DNA of 64,000 nucleotides from Solibacillus sp. R5-41 (GTDB taxonomy: Bacteria > Bacillota > Bacilli > Bacillales_A > Planococcaceae). Below the pieces are notes generated by a model, which saw nothing but the letters and a program-made list of their open reading frames with translations, was not told the origin of the DNA and made no database searches. Positions 44,177-53,353 of the stretch are shown here, piece after piece. The stretch covers positions 612,001-676,000 of the forward strand of contig NZ_CP024123.1 in NCBI RefSeq assembly GCF_002736105.1. Direction: 5' to 3'. The number at the start of each line of letters is the position of its first letter. Position 1 is the stretch's first letter. Made by a program: the position numbers and the translations under genes.

Positions 44177-44989
44177 ATGAGAATTCAACATAACATTTCA
44201 GCTTTAAACACACACCGTAACCTTGGCTTCAACAATGCTCAATCTTCTAAAAACCTTGAGAAATTATCTTCTGGTTTCAAAATCAACCGTGCTGGCGATG
44301 ACGCTGCTGGTTTAGCAATCTCTGAAAAAATGCGCGGACAAATCCGTGGTCTTGATATGGCTACGAAAAACGCTCAAGATTCAATCTCTTTAATCCAAAC
44401 TGCTGAGGGTGCTCTTAACGAAACACACTCAATTTTACAACGTATGCGTGAATTAGCAGTACAATCTTCGAATGATACAAACGTATCTTCAGACCGTGCA
44501 GATTTACAAAAAGAAATCGACGCATTATCATCAGAAATCACTCGTATTTCTACAGATACTGAGTTCAACACGCAAAAATTATTAAATGGTTCATTTAAAG
44601 GGAAGACATTCCATATTGGTGCGAATGAAAAGCAAAACATTAAACTTTCAATCGGTAATATGGGCGCATCTGCATTAAAAGTAAGCAATATTAAAATTTC
44701 AACTCAATCAGCTGCTGATAAAGCAATTACAACGATTAATGATGCATTAAAAACAGTTTCAGCTACTCGTTCAGATTTAGGTGCTGTTCAAAACCGTTTA
44801 GAGCACACAATCAATAACTTAGGTGCTACTTCTGAAAACTTAACAGCTGCTGAATCACGTATCCGTGATACAGATATGGCAAAAGAGATGATGGGCTTCA
44901 CGAAGAACAACATCTTAATGCAAGCTGCTCAATCTATGCTAGCGCAAGCTAACCAACAGCCACAAGGCGTATTACAATTATTAGGTTAA
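44177..44989 (+). CDS. hag: Flagellin Hag
   Basis: 270 residues from ATG 44177 after AAGGAGG; an in-frame ATG at 44141 is within the CsrA hairpin. N-terminal MRIQHNISALNTHRNLG and C-terminal AKEMMGFTKNNILMQAAQSMLAQANQQ are the D0/D1 coiled coils of flagellin. The variable middle is very short (about 165-190), so this is close to a minimal flagellin. It is the probable acceptor for the legionaminic-type sugars and lysine methylation encoded downstream. Strong terminator after it. Confidence 0.97.
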   Translation: MRIQHNISALNTHRNLGFNNAQSSKNLEKLSSGFKINRAGDDAAGLAISEKMRGQIRGLDMATKNAQDSISLIQTAEGALNETHSILQRMRELAVQSSNDTNVSSDRADLQKEIDALSSEITRISTDTEFNTQKLLNGSFKGKTFHIGANEKQNIKLSIGNMGASALKVSNIKISTQSAADKAITTINDALKTVSATRSDLGAVQNRLEHTINNLGATSENLTAAESRIRDTDMAKEMMGFTKNNILMQAAQSMLAQANQQPQGVLQLLG

Positions 44990-45020
44990 TAAATAAGTAG
45001 TTAATTTAATAATTAATTTT

Positions 45021-45066
45021 AATAAAGGAATCCATTCGATTATTTGAGTGGATTCCTTTATTTTTA
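45021..45066 (+). terminator. Terminator after hag
   Basis: AATAAAGGAATCCA pairs perfectly with TGGATTCCTTTATT, followed by T residues. Confidence 0.92.
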
Positions 45067-45103
45067 TCTGATTTTGACGATAAAAGGAGAGAGGTGAAAG
45101 TAT

Positions 45104-46792
45104 TTGTCTAAATATCATATTGAATATTTACCAACAAAAAACAATTTAAAAACAGTAATTGTTAATGGATTTTTACTACATAGTAAATACAATCCTATTC
45201 AAGAGTCAACTAGAATTATTGAGAAAGAATTTGAACCCAATGTTGTTCACGTATTATTTGGTTACGGATTAGGTTATATAGCAGAAACATTGAGTAGGAA
45301 AATAAATGATCCTTCAAAATTAATCATAATAGATCCAATTTATTCGTTATTGCAAGAAAGTAAAGAGGGGTTAAACGTTATTTCACAGTTTGATATGTTT
45401 GAGTTTGAAGCAACGATTGAAATAGCACTAAAAGGTTTTAATAAGAAGGTAAAGGTTATTTGTTCTCCAAATTATGATAAAATACTTCCAAAGGAATTTT
45501 CGGAGCTTTTAAAAGTCATAAAAGATGTACAAATGTCTAACGTAGTGAATGAAAATACGTTAAGAATATTTGCGGATTCATGGCAGGAAAATTATATTCA
45601 CAATTTACTAAATTTATATCGTAACAATTCATTGAGTAAACTTCAAAAAAAATATTCATGCCCAGTAGTTGTCGCTTCTGGTGGACCATCTTTAACAAAA
45701 CAATTACCTTACCTAAAGAAAATGCAAGATCATGTAATAATTATTGCGGCAGGGTCAACGATTAATTCGCTTTTAAACAATAAAATTGAACCGGATTATA
45801 TTGTGACGGTAGACGGTTCTATTGCGAATTACAATCATTTTAAAGGTATAAAAAATATTAAATCGAAATTAATTTATGCAATGACAAGCCATTATAAGAT
45901 TCAAGAAGATTTTGTAAATGAAAAATATGCTTTTGTAGATTTTTGGAATACTGACTGCAAAGAACACATAAAAGGAATTTTTTCAATCGAATTACCACTT
46001 ATAATGGGAGGTGGATCTGTTGCCAATTTCGCTTTTTCGATAGCAACCTATTTATCGACAGGACCAATAGCGATGATAGGTCAAGATTTAGCTTATACGG
46101 ATAATAAATCCCATGCGGAAAGTAATAAGTATTTTAGAGAAATTGATAAAAATTTTAGTAATGAAAGAGAACTATTTGAAGTGCCTGGTTATAATGGAGA
46201 TAAGGTTCTAACTGATTATGTCTTTTTATCAATGAAAAAAAGCTTCGAGGCATTGAATAAGCAGAGTAATCATGAAGCTGAAATTTATAATTGTACAGAA
46301 GGTGGAGCGGAGATTGAAGGGATGGATCAATTGCCATTTGGTAATTTCTGTGAGAAGTATGTTGATGATCAATCGCAAGTAATTAAGGACGTTGAAAATA
46401 GTCATTCGAATATGGATTTCCTGAATTTTATAAAGATAATGGATGATCATATTAATAGTTATAATGATTTAATAAAGGAATTAAAGTTGGCGCTAAAGAT
46501 ATTAAATCAAAATAAATCAAATATATCTTTTGAAATGAAAACGTTAAATAAATTAAATAAAATAGATGAAATTTTAAAAGTAAAATTTGAGCAAATATCA
46601 TTAAGCTATATTACAAATCCAATTACTTTAGATGTTTTGAGAAATTATGAACCACCTCTGAATGAAAGTTCGAGGGATACATATAAAAGGGTATATAATC
46701 AAAACAAAGAATTATATTCAAGATTGTTGGAAGCAATCGAAAAAACTAAAAAATATACTCTAGATGTAATAGAAAAGGCAAGATCATTATAA
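45104..46792 (+). CDS. Motility-associated factor (Maf, DUF115) glycosyltransferase
   Basis: 562 residues from TTG 45104, seven bases after GAGGTG. An N-terminal Rossmann-like part (VVHVLFGYGLGYIAETL) precedes the DUF115 core with VVASGGPSLTKQ, IIIAAGSTINSLL, YIVTVDGS and MIGQDLAYTDNKSHAE. The C-terminal 150 residues are helical. Maf proteins are the flagellin glycosyltransferases that attach nonulosonic acids (pseudaminic, legionaminic) to Ser/Thr in the cytoplasm before export. Its place directly after hag, and before the sugar genes, supports that role. Codon use looks more AT-rich than the flagellar genes upstream. Confidence 0.9.
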   Translation: MSKYHIEYLPTKNNLKTVIVNGFLLHSKYNPIQESTRIIEKEFEPNVVHVLFGYGLGYIAETLSRKINDPSKLIIIDPIYSLLQESKEGLNVISQFDMFEFEATIEIALKGFNKKVKVICSPNYDKILPKEFSELLKVIKDVQMSNVVNENTLRIFADSWQENYIHNLLNLYRNNSLSKLQKKYSCPVVVASGGPSLTKQLPYLKKMQDHVIIIAAGSTINSLLNNKIEPDYIVTVDGSIANYNHFKGIKNIKSKLIYAMTSHYKIQEDFVNEKYAFVDFWNTDCKEHIKGIFSIELPLIMGGGSVANFAFSIATYLSTGPIAMIGQDLAYTDNKSHAESNKYFREIDKNFSNERELFEVPGYNGDKVLTDYVFLSMKKSFEALNKQSNHEAEIYNCTEGGAEIEGMDQLPFGNFCEKYVDDQSQVIKDVENSHSNMDFLNFIKIMDDHINSYNDLIKELKLALKILNQNKSNISFEMKTLNKLNKIDEILKVKFEQISLSYITNPITLDVLRNYEPPLNESSRDTYKRVYNQNKELYSRLLEAIEKTKKYTLDVIEKARSL

Positions 46793-46808
46793 AAGTGAGG
46801 TAAGAAAA

Positions 46809-47156
46809 ATGGATAACTTAATCATTGAAACGATTGAAAGCTATAATATGTATGTGGAAAAAGTGCCTGTTGGGGCAGAATATATTGCGAACAGTTTAAG
46901 AGAAGATAATGTGAATGAAGCATTAAAAGCAATTAAAGACTTTTCAGAGGGGATTCTTTGGCTTTCAGAAGCAAGTAAATTGTTGAAGGTTAATGGTGTG
47001 ACGGCTAATTTAAATATCGAGAAAATACAAGAATTTTTGATTGAAATAAATAATGGTTTAGAAATACAGGACTATGTACTTGTAGCAGATATGTTTGAAT
47101 ATGAAATTGCCCCATTTTTTCTTGAATTAGAACAGGTAGTAGGTCCGGTACAGTAA
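46809..47156 (+). CDS. Small helical protein between two Maf genes
   Basis: 115 residues from ATG 46809 after AAAGTGAGG. It is acidic and mostly helical (ALKAIKDFSEGILWLSEA, VLVADMFEYEIAPFFLEL), with no signal peptide, membrane segment or Cys. I do not recognise a family. Its tight place in the glycosylation operon (16 bases after maf1, one base before the maf2 start) suggests an accessory role, for example as a chaperone or adaptor for flagellin or Maf, but that is inference. Confidence 0.7.
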   Translation: MDNLIIETIESYNMYVEKVPVGAEYIANSLREDNVNEALKAIKDFSEGILWLSEASKLLKVNGVTANLNIEKIQEFLIEINNGLEIQDYVLVADMFEYEIAPFFLELEQVVGPVQ

Positions 47157-47157
47157 G

Positions 47158-48351
47158 TTGCATTGGCAGGTAAGTACAGCAAAAAATGGTGAGGCAACAT
47201 TGCAGTTAAATAATGTCGCTATTTATAGTAAATATCGTCCGAGTGAAGATGCCAATCGATGGGTAATTGCCGAGATACATCCAGACGTATCACATTATCT
47301 TTTAATAGGCCTAGGTTTAGGTTATCATTTACAAGTATTGGATGATATGGTAGATGGAAAGAGAATAACGGTTTACTATTTTGATCAAGAAGAGTATACC
47401 TTATTTAAGGAAAATAGTAATGAAACTTGGTGGCAGCAAAGTCATATTCAAATAGTCAATGATTTAAACGGAATTGACTTTGATGATATGCAACTATTAT
47501 TACCAAATGCATGGTTGAAGGCTATTGGTGAAAAGCACCCTTTATTTAGTTTGTTAGAGGTAATAAAAATAAATCAAGTGTCCTATAAAAAGAATGCTGT
47601 TAAAATGCTAGAAAATTTCAAGCACAATAGCGCATTGGGGGACGAAACAATAAAGGTAGAACAACAAAATAGATTGGCGTGTTTAGTAGCAGCTGGACCG
47701 TCTTTAAATAATACAGTTGAATGGCTAAAAGTACACCAAAAGGATGTTGATATATTCGTTGTAGGAGCAGCCTTGAAAATGCTAATAGCAAATGGCGTGC
47801 GACCTAAAGCCGCCGTTTTATCAGATGCTAACGATGTTACAATTGCTCAATTTATAGATGGTCACTTTAGTGGTGAGTTGTATTATTTGAGTACTGCAAA
47901 TAGTAAAAGTATATTGTTGCATGGTGGAAAACGAACGATTCTTTATCAACAAGGTTATAAATTGGCCGAGCAAGAAGCTGAAAAACGTCATGCATCATTA
48001 ATTGAAACAGGTGGATCAGTAGGTACAACGACATTTAGTTTGCTGGAACAATTAGGTTACGAACGAATAGTACTATTTGGTCAAGATTTGGGCTTCGCTG
48101 AGGACAATACGCATGCAATATTATCAACATCTGGAAGAGATGCTTCTACTGACCTATTCCTTCGAAAAATAGAAGCAAATGACGGAAGTGAAATAAATAC
48201 TTCGGCAATGTTTCAAGTTTTTTTGTCTTGGTATAATGAAAAGATGGAGAAAACAAAAGTTAAAGTATTTAATACAGCCGTTAAAGGAGCAAAAATCAAT
48301 AATGTTCCCTTAATAAATGAAGTAGAATTTACTGAGCTCATTTCGCACTAA
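47158..48351 (+). CDS. Second Maf-type (DUF115) glycosyltransferase
   Basis: 397 residues from TTG 47158, directly after the previous stop codon, so probably coupled. It shares the Maf core with the first copy: HYLLIGLGLGYHL, CLVAAGPSLNNTVEW, DIFVVGAALKMLI and LFGQDLGFAEDNTHA. The long C-terminal helical part is absent (165 residues shorter). Two different Maf proteins with one flagellin suggest division by site or by sugar. Confidence 0.88.
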   Translation: MHWQVSTAKNGEATLQLNNVAIYSKYRPSEDANRWVIAEIHPDVSHYLLIGLGLGYHLQVLDDMVDGKRITVYYFDQEEYTLFKENSNETWWQQSHIQIVNDLNGIDFDDMQLLLPNAWLKAIGEKHPLFSLLEVIKINQVSYKKNAVKMLENFKHNSALGDETIKVEQQNRLACLVAAGPSLNNTVEWLKVHQKDVDIFVVGAALKMLIANGVRPKAAVLSDANDVTIAQFIDGHFSGELYYLSTANSKSILLHGGKRTILYQQGYKLAEQEAEKRHASLIETGGSVGTTTFSLLEQLGYERIVLFGQDLGFAEDNTHAILSTSGRDASTDLFLRKIEANDGSEINTSAMFQVFLSWYNEKMEKTKVKVFNTAVKGAKINNVPLINEVEFTELISH

Positions 48352-48380
48352 ATTTAGTAAACAGAAGTAAAGGGTGAAGA

Positions 48381-49385
48381 ATGTTGGGAAAGAAAATTTT
48401 AGTAACCGGAGCTGACGGTTTCATCGGCTCTCATTTAACAGAAGAGCTTGTACGTCAAGGGTATGACGTACGTGCATTCGCTTATTACAATTCATTTAAT
48501 TCATATGGCTGGTTGGATCATTCATCAGAAGATATTAAGTCATCAATTGACGTATTCACTGGTGATGTTCGGGATCCGTTTGGTGTGAAGGAAGCGATGA
48601 AGGGCTGTACGCACGTATTGAATTTAGCGGCACTTATTGCTATCCCTTATTCATATCATTCACCAGCTACATATGTCGATACAAATATAAATGGTACGTT
48701 AAATGTTGTACAAGCTGCGCGTGAATTGGGTGTAGAAAAGGTTGTCCACACATCTACAAGTGAAGTATATGGAACAGCTTTATATGTACCTATTGATGAA
48801 AAGCATCCATTACAAGGACAATCACCCTATTCAGCATCGAAAATTGGTGCGGATCAAATGGCATTATCATTTTATCGTTCATTTGATACACCGGTGTCGA
48901 TTATTCGTCCATTTAATACATATGGACCACGTCAGTCAGCACGTGCGGTTATACCAACGATTATTAGCCAGTTAGCCAGTGGTAAAGATACAATCAAGTT
49001 GGGAGCGGTTAGCCCGACACGTGATTTTAACTATGTGAAAGATACAGTGAATGGCTTTATCTCTGTAATGAACTCGGAAAAATCAATTGGTGAAGTGATT
49101 AATATCGGTTCAAACTATGAAGTATCAATTGGCGAAACAGCTGAAATGATTGCAGAAATAATGGATGTCAACTTAACAATTGAAACGGATGAGCAGCGTT
49201 TACGTCCTGATAAAAGTGAAGTGGAGCGTCTTTGGGCTGAAAATAAAAAAGCAAAAGAATTGCTTGCCTGGGAGCCACAATATGGCGGGAAAGATGGATT
49301 CCGCCGTGGTTTAGAGGAAACGATAGAATGGTTTACAAATCCGAAAAACTTATCTCAATATAAGGCAGATGTATATAATATATGA
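48381..49385 (+). CDS. legB: NAD-dependent 4,6-dehydratase (LegB-type)
   Basis: 334 residues from ATG 48381 after AAGGGTGAAG. Extended SDR with the NAD site VTGADGFIGSHL (near 8) and catalytic YSASKIGAD, plus STSEVYGTA. It matches the first step of legionaminic acid synthesis: C4/C6 dehydration of a nucleotide-GlcNAc (GDP-GlcNAc in Campylobacter). The stop overlaps the legC start (ATGA). Assignment rests on the whole-operon order. Confidence 0.9.
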   Translation: MLGKKILVTGADGFIGSHLTEELVRQGYDVRAFAYYNSFNSYGWLDHSSEDIKSSIDVFTGDVRDPFGVKEAMKGCTHVLNLAALIAIPYSYHSPATYVDTNINGTLNVVQAARELGVEKVVHTSTSEVYGTALYVPIDEKHPLQGQSPYSASKIGADQMALSFYRSFDTPVSIIRPFNTYGPRQSARAVIPTIISQLASGKDTIKLGAVSPTRDFNYVKDTVNGFISVMNSEKSIGEVINIGSNYEVSIGETAEMIAEIMDVNLTIETDEQRLRPDKSEVERLWAENKKAKELLAWEPQYGGKDGFRRGLEETIEWFTNPKNLSQYKADVYNI

Positions 49386-50536
49386 ATAAACAATGGATGC
49401 AATTTGCAGAACGTGTAAAAGCTATGTATGGAAATGATTTTGTGCCTTTACATGAACCGACCTTTGATAAAAAGGAAGTAGAATACGTAACAGACTGCAT
49501 CAAAACAGGCTGGGTTTCTTCAGTGGGGGAGTATGTGACTCGTTTTGAAGAGGATTTAGCAAAATTTGTTGGGGTGAAGCGTGCCGTTGCTGTTGTAAAC
49601 GGCACAGCAGCACTACATATTGCATTAAAAGTAGCGGGGGTAGAGGCAGAGGATGAAGTGCTAATGCCATCGCTTACATTTATTGCAACAGCAAATGCTG
49701 TAAGTTACTGTCAGGCAGTCCCTCATTTTATCGATGTGCATGAAGATACGCTAGGTATAGACCCATTTAAATTAGACGCTTATTTAAGTGATATTTCTGA
49801 AATTCGAGACGGTGAGCTGTTTAATAAACAAACAAATCGACGCATTAAAGCACTTGTACCAATGCATACATTTGGACATGCTGTGCAATTAGATGAACTT
49901 GTAGCACTTGCTGAGAAGTTCCATTTAGTATTAGTTGAAGATGCAGCTGAATCACTGGGCACGTATTATAAAGGAAAGCACACAGGAAGCTTTGGTAAAG
50001 TAAATGCAATAAGTTTTAATGGTAATAAAATCATTACTACAGGTGGTGGTGGTGCTATTTTAACGAATGACGTAGCATTAGCTGATTACGCAAAGTATTT
50101 AACGACAACTGCAAAAGTACCGCATAAGTGGGAATATGTACACGATGAAATTGGCTATAACTATCGCATGCCAAATATTAATGCAGCACTTGGTTGTGCA
50201 CAGTTAGAAAAAATGCCTGCTTTCATCGAGCAAAAGCAGCAATTGACAGTTAAGTATGAGAAATTATTAGAAGGTTTAGATGAAGTTCGTTTATTTCAAC
50301 AGCCAAAACATAGCGAAAGTAACTATTGGCTACAAACATTAGTTTTGGATGAGTCGTTAAACAGAGATGACGTTTTGGCATTTTTAAATGAGCAAGGTGT
50401 CATGAGTCGTCCAATTTGGCAACCAATGCATGAGTTGGAGATGTATAAAGAGTGTCCAGCGATGAATTTGGAAATAACAAATATGTTGAAGTTGCGTATT
50501 GTAAATATCCCAAGTACGCCAATTGAGGGAGATTAG
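49382..50536 (+). CDS. legC: PLP aminotransferase (LegC-type)
   Basis: 384 residues, overlapping legB by four bases. DegT/DnrJ/EryC1 fold with VNGTAALHIALKVAG, LVEDAAESLGT and the PLP lysine in SFNGNKIITTGGGG. It would add the C4 amino group to the LegB product using glutamate. Sequence type (LLPSF/NHT-like subgroup) is the one used for legionaminic/nonulosonate clusters. Confidence 0.9.
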   Translation: MNKQWMQFAERVKAMYGNDFVPLHEPTFDKKEVEYVTDCIKTGWVSSVGEYVTRFEEDLAKFVGVKRAVAVVNGTAALHIALKVAGVEAEDEVLMPSLTFIATANAVSYCQAVPHFIDVHEDTLGIDPFKLDAYLSDISEIRDGELFNKQTNRRIKALVPMHTFGHAVQLDELVALAEKFHLVLVEDAAESLGTYYKGKHTGSFGKVNAISFNGNKIITTGGGGAILTNDVALADYAKYLTTTAKVPHKWEYVHDEIGYNYRMPNINAALGCAQLEKMPAFIEQKQQLTVKYEKLLEGLDEVRLFQQPKHSESNYWLQTLVLDESLNRDDVLAFLNEQGVMSRPIWQPMHELEMYKECPAMNLEITNMLKLRIVNIPSTPIEGD

Positions 50537-51664
50537 ATGAAACATAAAATCTGTATAGTAACAGGTACGAGAGCAGAATATGGTCTGCTCTCTAATCTTA
50601 TGAAATTAATTCAAAGTGATGAAGAATTTGAACTTCAAATTATTGCGACGGGTATGCACTTATCTTCTGAATTCGGTTTAACATATAAGCAAATTGAAGC
50701 AGATGGTTTTTATATTAATGAAAAAATAGAAATGCTATTATCAGCAGATACATCTACATCTGTTGTAAAATCAATGGGGCTTGCAACAATTGGTTTTGCA
50801 GACGCCTTGCAACGATTACAACCAGACTTGTTAATTATTTTAGGTGATCGTTTTGAAATGTTAGCGGCCTCTCAAACAGCACTTATTATGCAAATTCCGA
50901 TTGCTCATATTCACGGTGGTGAATGTACATTTGGTGCTTATGATGATGCGATTCGCCATTCTATTACAAAAATGGCTACTTGGCATTTTACGAGTACAGA
51001 ATCACATAAAAACCGTGTTATTCAATTAGGTGAAGATCCAAATCGCGTTTGGAATGTAGGGGCGATAGGAATTGAAAATACCTTAAAGTTGCCTTTACTT
51101 ACCAAAGGGAATCTATATGAAAACTTGGGATTAGACGTGAATAAGCCGATGTTTTTAATAACTCAGCATCCGGAAACAAATGGCGAAAGTGAAGGAATTC
51201 ATGAGTTGTTATTAGTGTTAGAGGCATATACAAAAGTTAACTTAGTTTTTACCAAATCAAATGCAGACAATGGTGGGCGTTATATTAATAAGCAAATTGA
51301 ACAATTTGTGAACAAACATAATAACGCGTATTTATTTGATTCACTAGGACAATTACGTTATTTAAGTGCTGTTAAACATGCTGATGTAGTCATTGGTAAT
51401 TCTTCAAGTGCACTGATTGAAGTGCCTTATTTACACACACCTTCAGTTAATATAGGAGACAGACAGGCGGGCCGGGAAAAGCCTATTTCTGTGCTTGATG
51501 TTGCTCTAACTGAACAGGCAATCAAAATAGGAATTGAAAAAGCGTTGCAGTTCAATCAACCATACGAAATGATATTCGGTAAAGGGTATACATCTAATTT
51601 AATTATTAAAAAAATAAAAGATATACAAAGCTTCCGTATAAAAAAGGGGTTTTATAATTTATGA
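50537..51664 (+). CDS. legG: UDP/GDP-sugar hydrolysing 2-epimerase (LegG/NeuC-type)
   Basis: 375 residues, starting directly after the legC stop. WecB/NeuC fold with VTGTRAEYGLL, ILGDRFEMLAA, HIHGGECTFGAYDDAIRHSI and GNSSSALIEVP. It inverts C2 and releases the nucleotide, giving the free 6-deoxy-mannosamine sugar used by LegI. The C-terminal end overlaps legI by four bases. Confidence 0.92.
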   Translation: MKHKICIVTGTRAEYGLLSNLMKLIQSDEEFELQIIATGMHLSSEFGLTYKQIEADGFYINEKIEMLLSADTSTSVVKSMGLATIGFADALQRLQPDLLIILGDRFEMLAASQTALIMQIPIAHIHGGECTFGAYDDAIRHSITKMATWHFTSTESHKNRVIQLGEDPNRVWNVGAIGIENTLKLPLLTKGNLYENLGLDVNKPMFLITQHPETNGESEGIHELLLVLEAYTKVNLVFTKSNADNGGRYINKQIEQFVNKHNNAYLFDSLGQLRYLSAVKHADVVIGNSSSALIEVPYLHTPSVNIGDRQAGREKPISVLDVALTEQAIKIGIEKALQFNQPYEMIFGKGYTSNLIIKKIKDIQSFRIKKGFYNL

Positions 51665-52734
51665 ACAAGACATATATCATTGCTGAGGCAGGCGTAAATC
51701 ATAATGGCTCAATGGATATGGCCAAGGAATTAGTTCGTGTTGCTAAGAAATCGGGTGCTGATGCTGTAAAGTTTCAAACATTTAAGGCAGAAAATCTAGT
51801 AACCAAAGCTGCAGGGCAAGCAAGTTATCAAATAGCAAACTTAGGTGAGGCTACATCACAATTTGAAATGTTAAAAAAATTAGAATTATCGTTTGAGGAA
51901 TTTATGCAGCTTCAACAATATTGCGAAGAACTCCATATCAAATTTTTATCGACACCTTTTGATATGGAAAGTGTCGATTTTTTACTAGATGAATTAGCGA
52001 TTGAAACTGTTAAAATTCCTTCTGGTGAATTGACAAACGCACCTTTTATTTATTATATTGCAACAAAGAAAAAACCGATTATTTTGTCGACAGGTATGGC
52101 GACGTTAGAAGATATTCATGAAGCATTGGGATTTATTGCATATGGATTAGGTCGTTTAGAGCCAATTACAATAGAAAGTGTTCAACAGTTTTATAAAACA
52201 GATGAAGCGAAGTCATTACTTAGTCAATATGTGACACTGTTACATTGTACAACCCAATATCCAGCACCGCTTGAAACGATTAATTTACAAGCAATGCAAC
52301 AAATGAAAAATGAGTTTACCCTTCCAATAGGTTTCTCTGATCATTCGGAGGGAATCATTGTACCCGCAGCTGCCGTTGCATTAGGAGCAACTGTAATTGA
52401 AAAGCATTTTACATTAGATAAAACTTTAGAAGGACCTGATCATATTGCGTCATTAAATCCTACTGAATTAAAAGAAATGGTGCAAGCTATACGACAAGTA
52501 GAGATTGCATTAGGAACAGGTAAAAAGCAACCTGTAATGGAAGAGCTAAATAACAAAGTTGCCGCACGAAAAAGCCTAGTAGCAAAATCCAAAGTAGCTG
52601 TTGGAGAAGAACTTACAAAAGATAATTTAACTGTAAAAAGACCGGGTGGCGGAATACAACCAAAGGAATATTGGACCTATATCGGGAAAACAGCGACTAA
52701 AACATATGAAGAGGATGAGCTTATTGATGAATAA
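51661..52734 (+). CDS. legI: Nonulosonate synthase (LegI/NeuB-type)
   Basis: 357 residues. NeuB TIM barrel (about 1-270) with AEAGVNHNGSMDMAKEL, KFQTFKAENL, LLHCTTQYP and GFSDHSEGI. A C-terminal SAF (antifreeze-like) domain covers about 290-355, with KSLVAKSKVAVGEEL and RPGGGIQPKEYW. It condenses the hexose with phosphoenolpyruvate to the nine-carbon acid. Overlap at both ends with neighbours shows tight operon structure. Confidence 0.94.
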   Translation: MNKTYIIAEAGVNHNGSMDMAKELVRVAKKSGADAVKFQTFKAENLVTKAAGQASYQIANLGEATSQFEMLKKLELSFEEFMQLQQYCEELHIKFLSTPFDMESVDFLLDELAIETVKIPSGELTNAPFIYYIATKKKPIILSTGMATLEDIHEALGFIAYGLGRLEPITIESVQQFYKTDEAKSLLSQYVTLLHCTTQYPAPLETINLQAMQQMKNEFTLPIGFSDHSEGIIVPAAAVALGATVIEKHFTLDKTLEGPDHIASLNPTELKEMVQAIRQVEIALGTGKKQPVMEELNNKVAARKSLVAKSKVAVGEELTKDNLTVKRPGGGIQPKEYWTYIGKTATKTYEEDELIDE

Positions 52735-53350
52735 GCCTGTGATTGTCATTGGGAATGGTGGACACGCGGCAGTGTTAGCTGAAACATTGTTACAGCAAGA
52801 AAGAGAAATTTTAGGTTATACAGCGCCAGCAAAAGAAACGAATAAATTCCAATTAGATTATTTGGGAACCGATTCGGTAATTGCTTCATTTAAACCAGAA
52901 GATATTGAGCTTGTATTGGGAATTGGTACAGTGAACCGATCAACTGTTAGGAAGACACTTTTTGAGGGATTCAAAGAATTAGGATACATTTTTGGGAAAG
53001 TGGTTCATGATACAGCTTATATTGCACCTTCTGCAAAAATAGGTGATGGGGTGCAAATTATGGCTGGGGTGATACTTCAAAGTCATGTTGAAATTGCCGA
53101 TAATACAATTATAAACACAGGAACAATTATTGATCATGATACTAAAATTTGCTCTCATGTACATGTTGCACCAGGAACAAATATTTCAGGTGGAGTAAAA
53201 ATTGGAGAACAAACACATGTCGGGACAGGAACAACGATTATTCAAAATATAGAAATTGGGAGAAACTGTTTAATTGGTGCGGGGTCTGTTGTCGTTAAAA
53301 ATATCCCTCATGATAAAAAAGTATATGGTGTTCCTGCAAAGGAAGTGTGA
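52727..53350 (+). CDS. NeuD/PglD-type sugar O/N-acetyltransferase
   Basis: 207 residues, with ATG 52727 overlapping the legI stop; longer in-frame starts up to 52646 lie inside legI. An N-terminal Rossmann-like half (VIVIGNGGHAAVLAETL) precedes a left-handed beta-helix of hexapeptide repeats (about 95-205: APSAKIGDGVQIMAGVI, HVAPGTNISGG), ending GVPAKEV. By family it transfers acetyl from acetyl-CoA; here it probably acetylates the 4-amino group of the legionaminic precursor (the step done by LegH in Campylobacter). Confidence 0.9.
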   Translation: MNKPVIVIGNGGHAAVLAETLLQQEREILGYTAPAKETNKFQLDYLGTDSVIASFKPEDIELVLGIGTVNRSTVRKTLFEGFKELGYIFGKVVHDTAYIAPSAKIGDGVQIMAGVILQSHVEIADNTIINTGTIIDHDTKICSHVHVAPGTNISGGVKIGEQTHVGTGTTIIQNIEIGRNCLIGAGSVVVKNIPHDKKVYGVPAKEV

Positions 53351-53353
53351 TGT

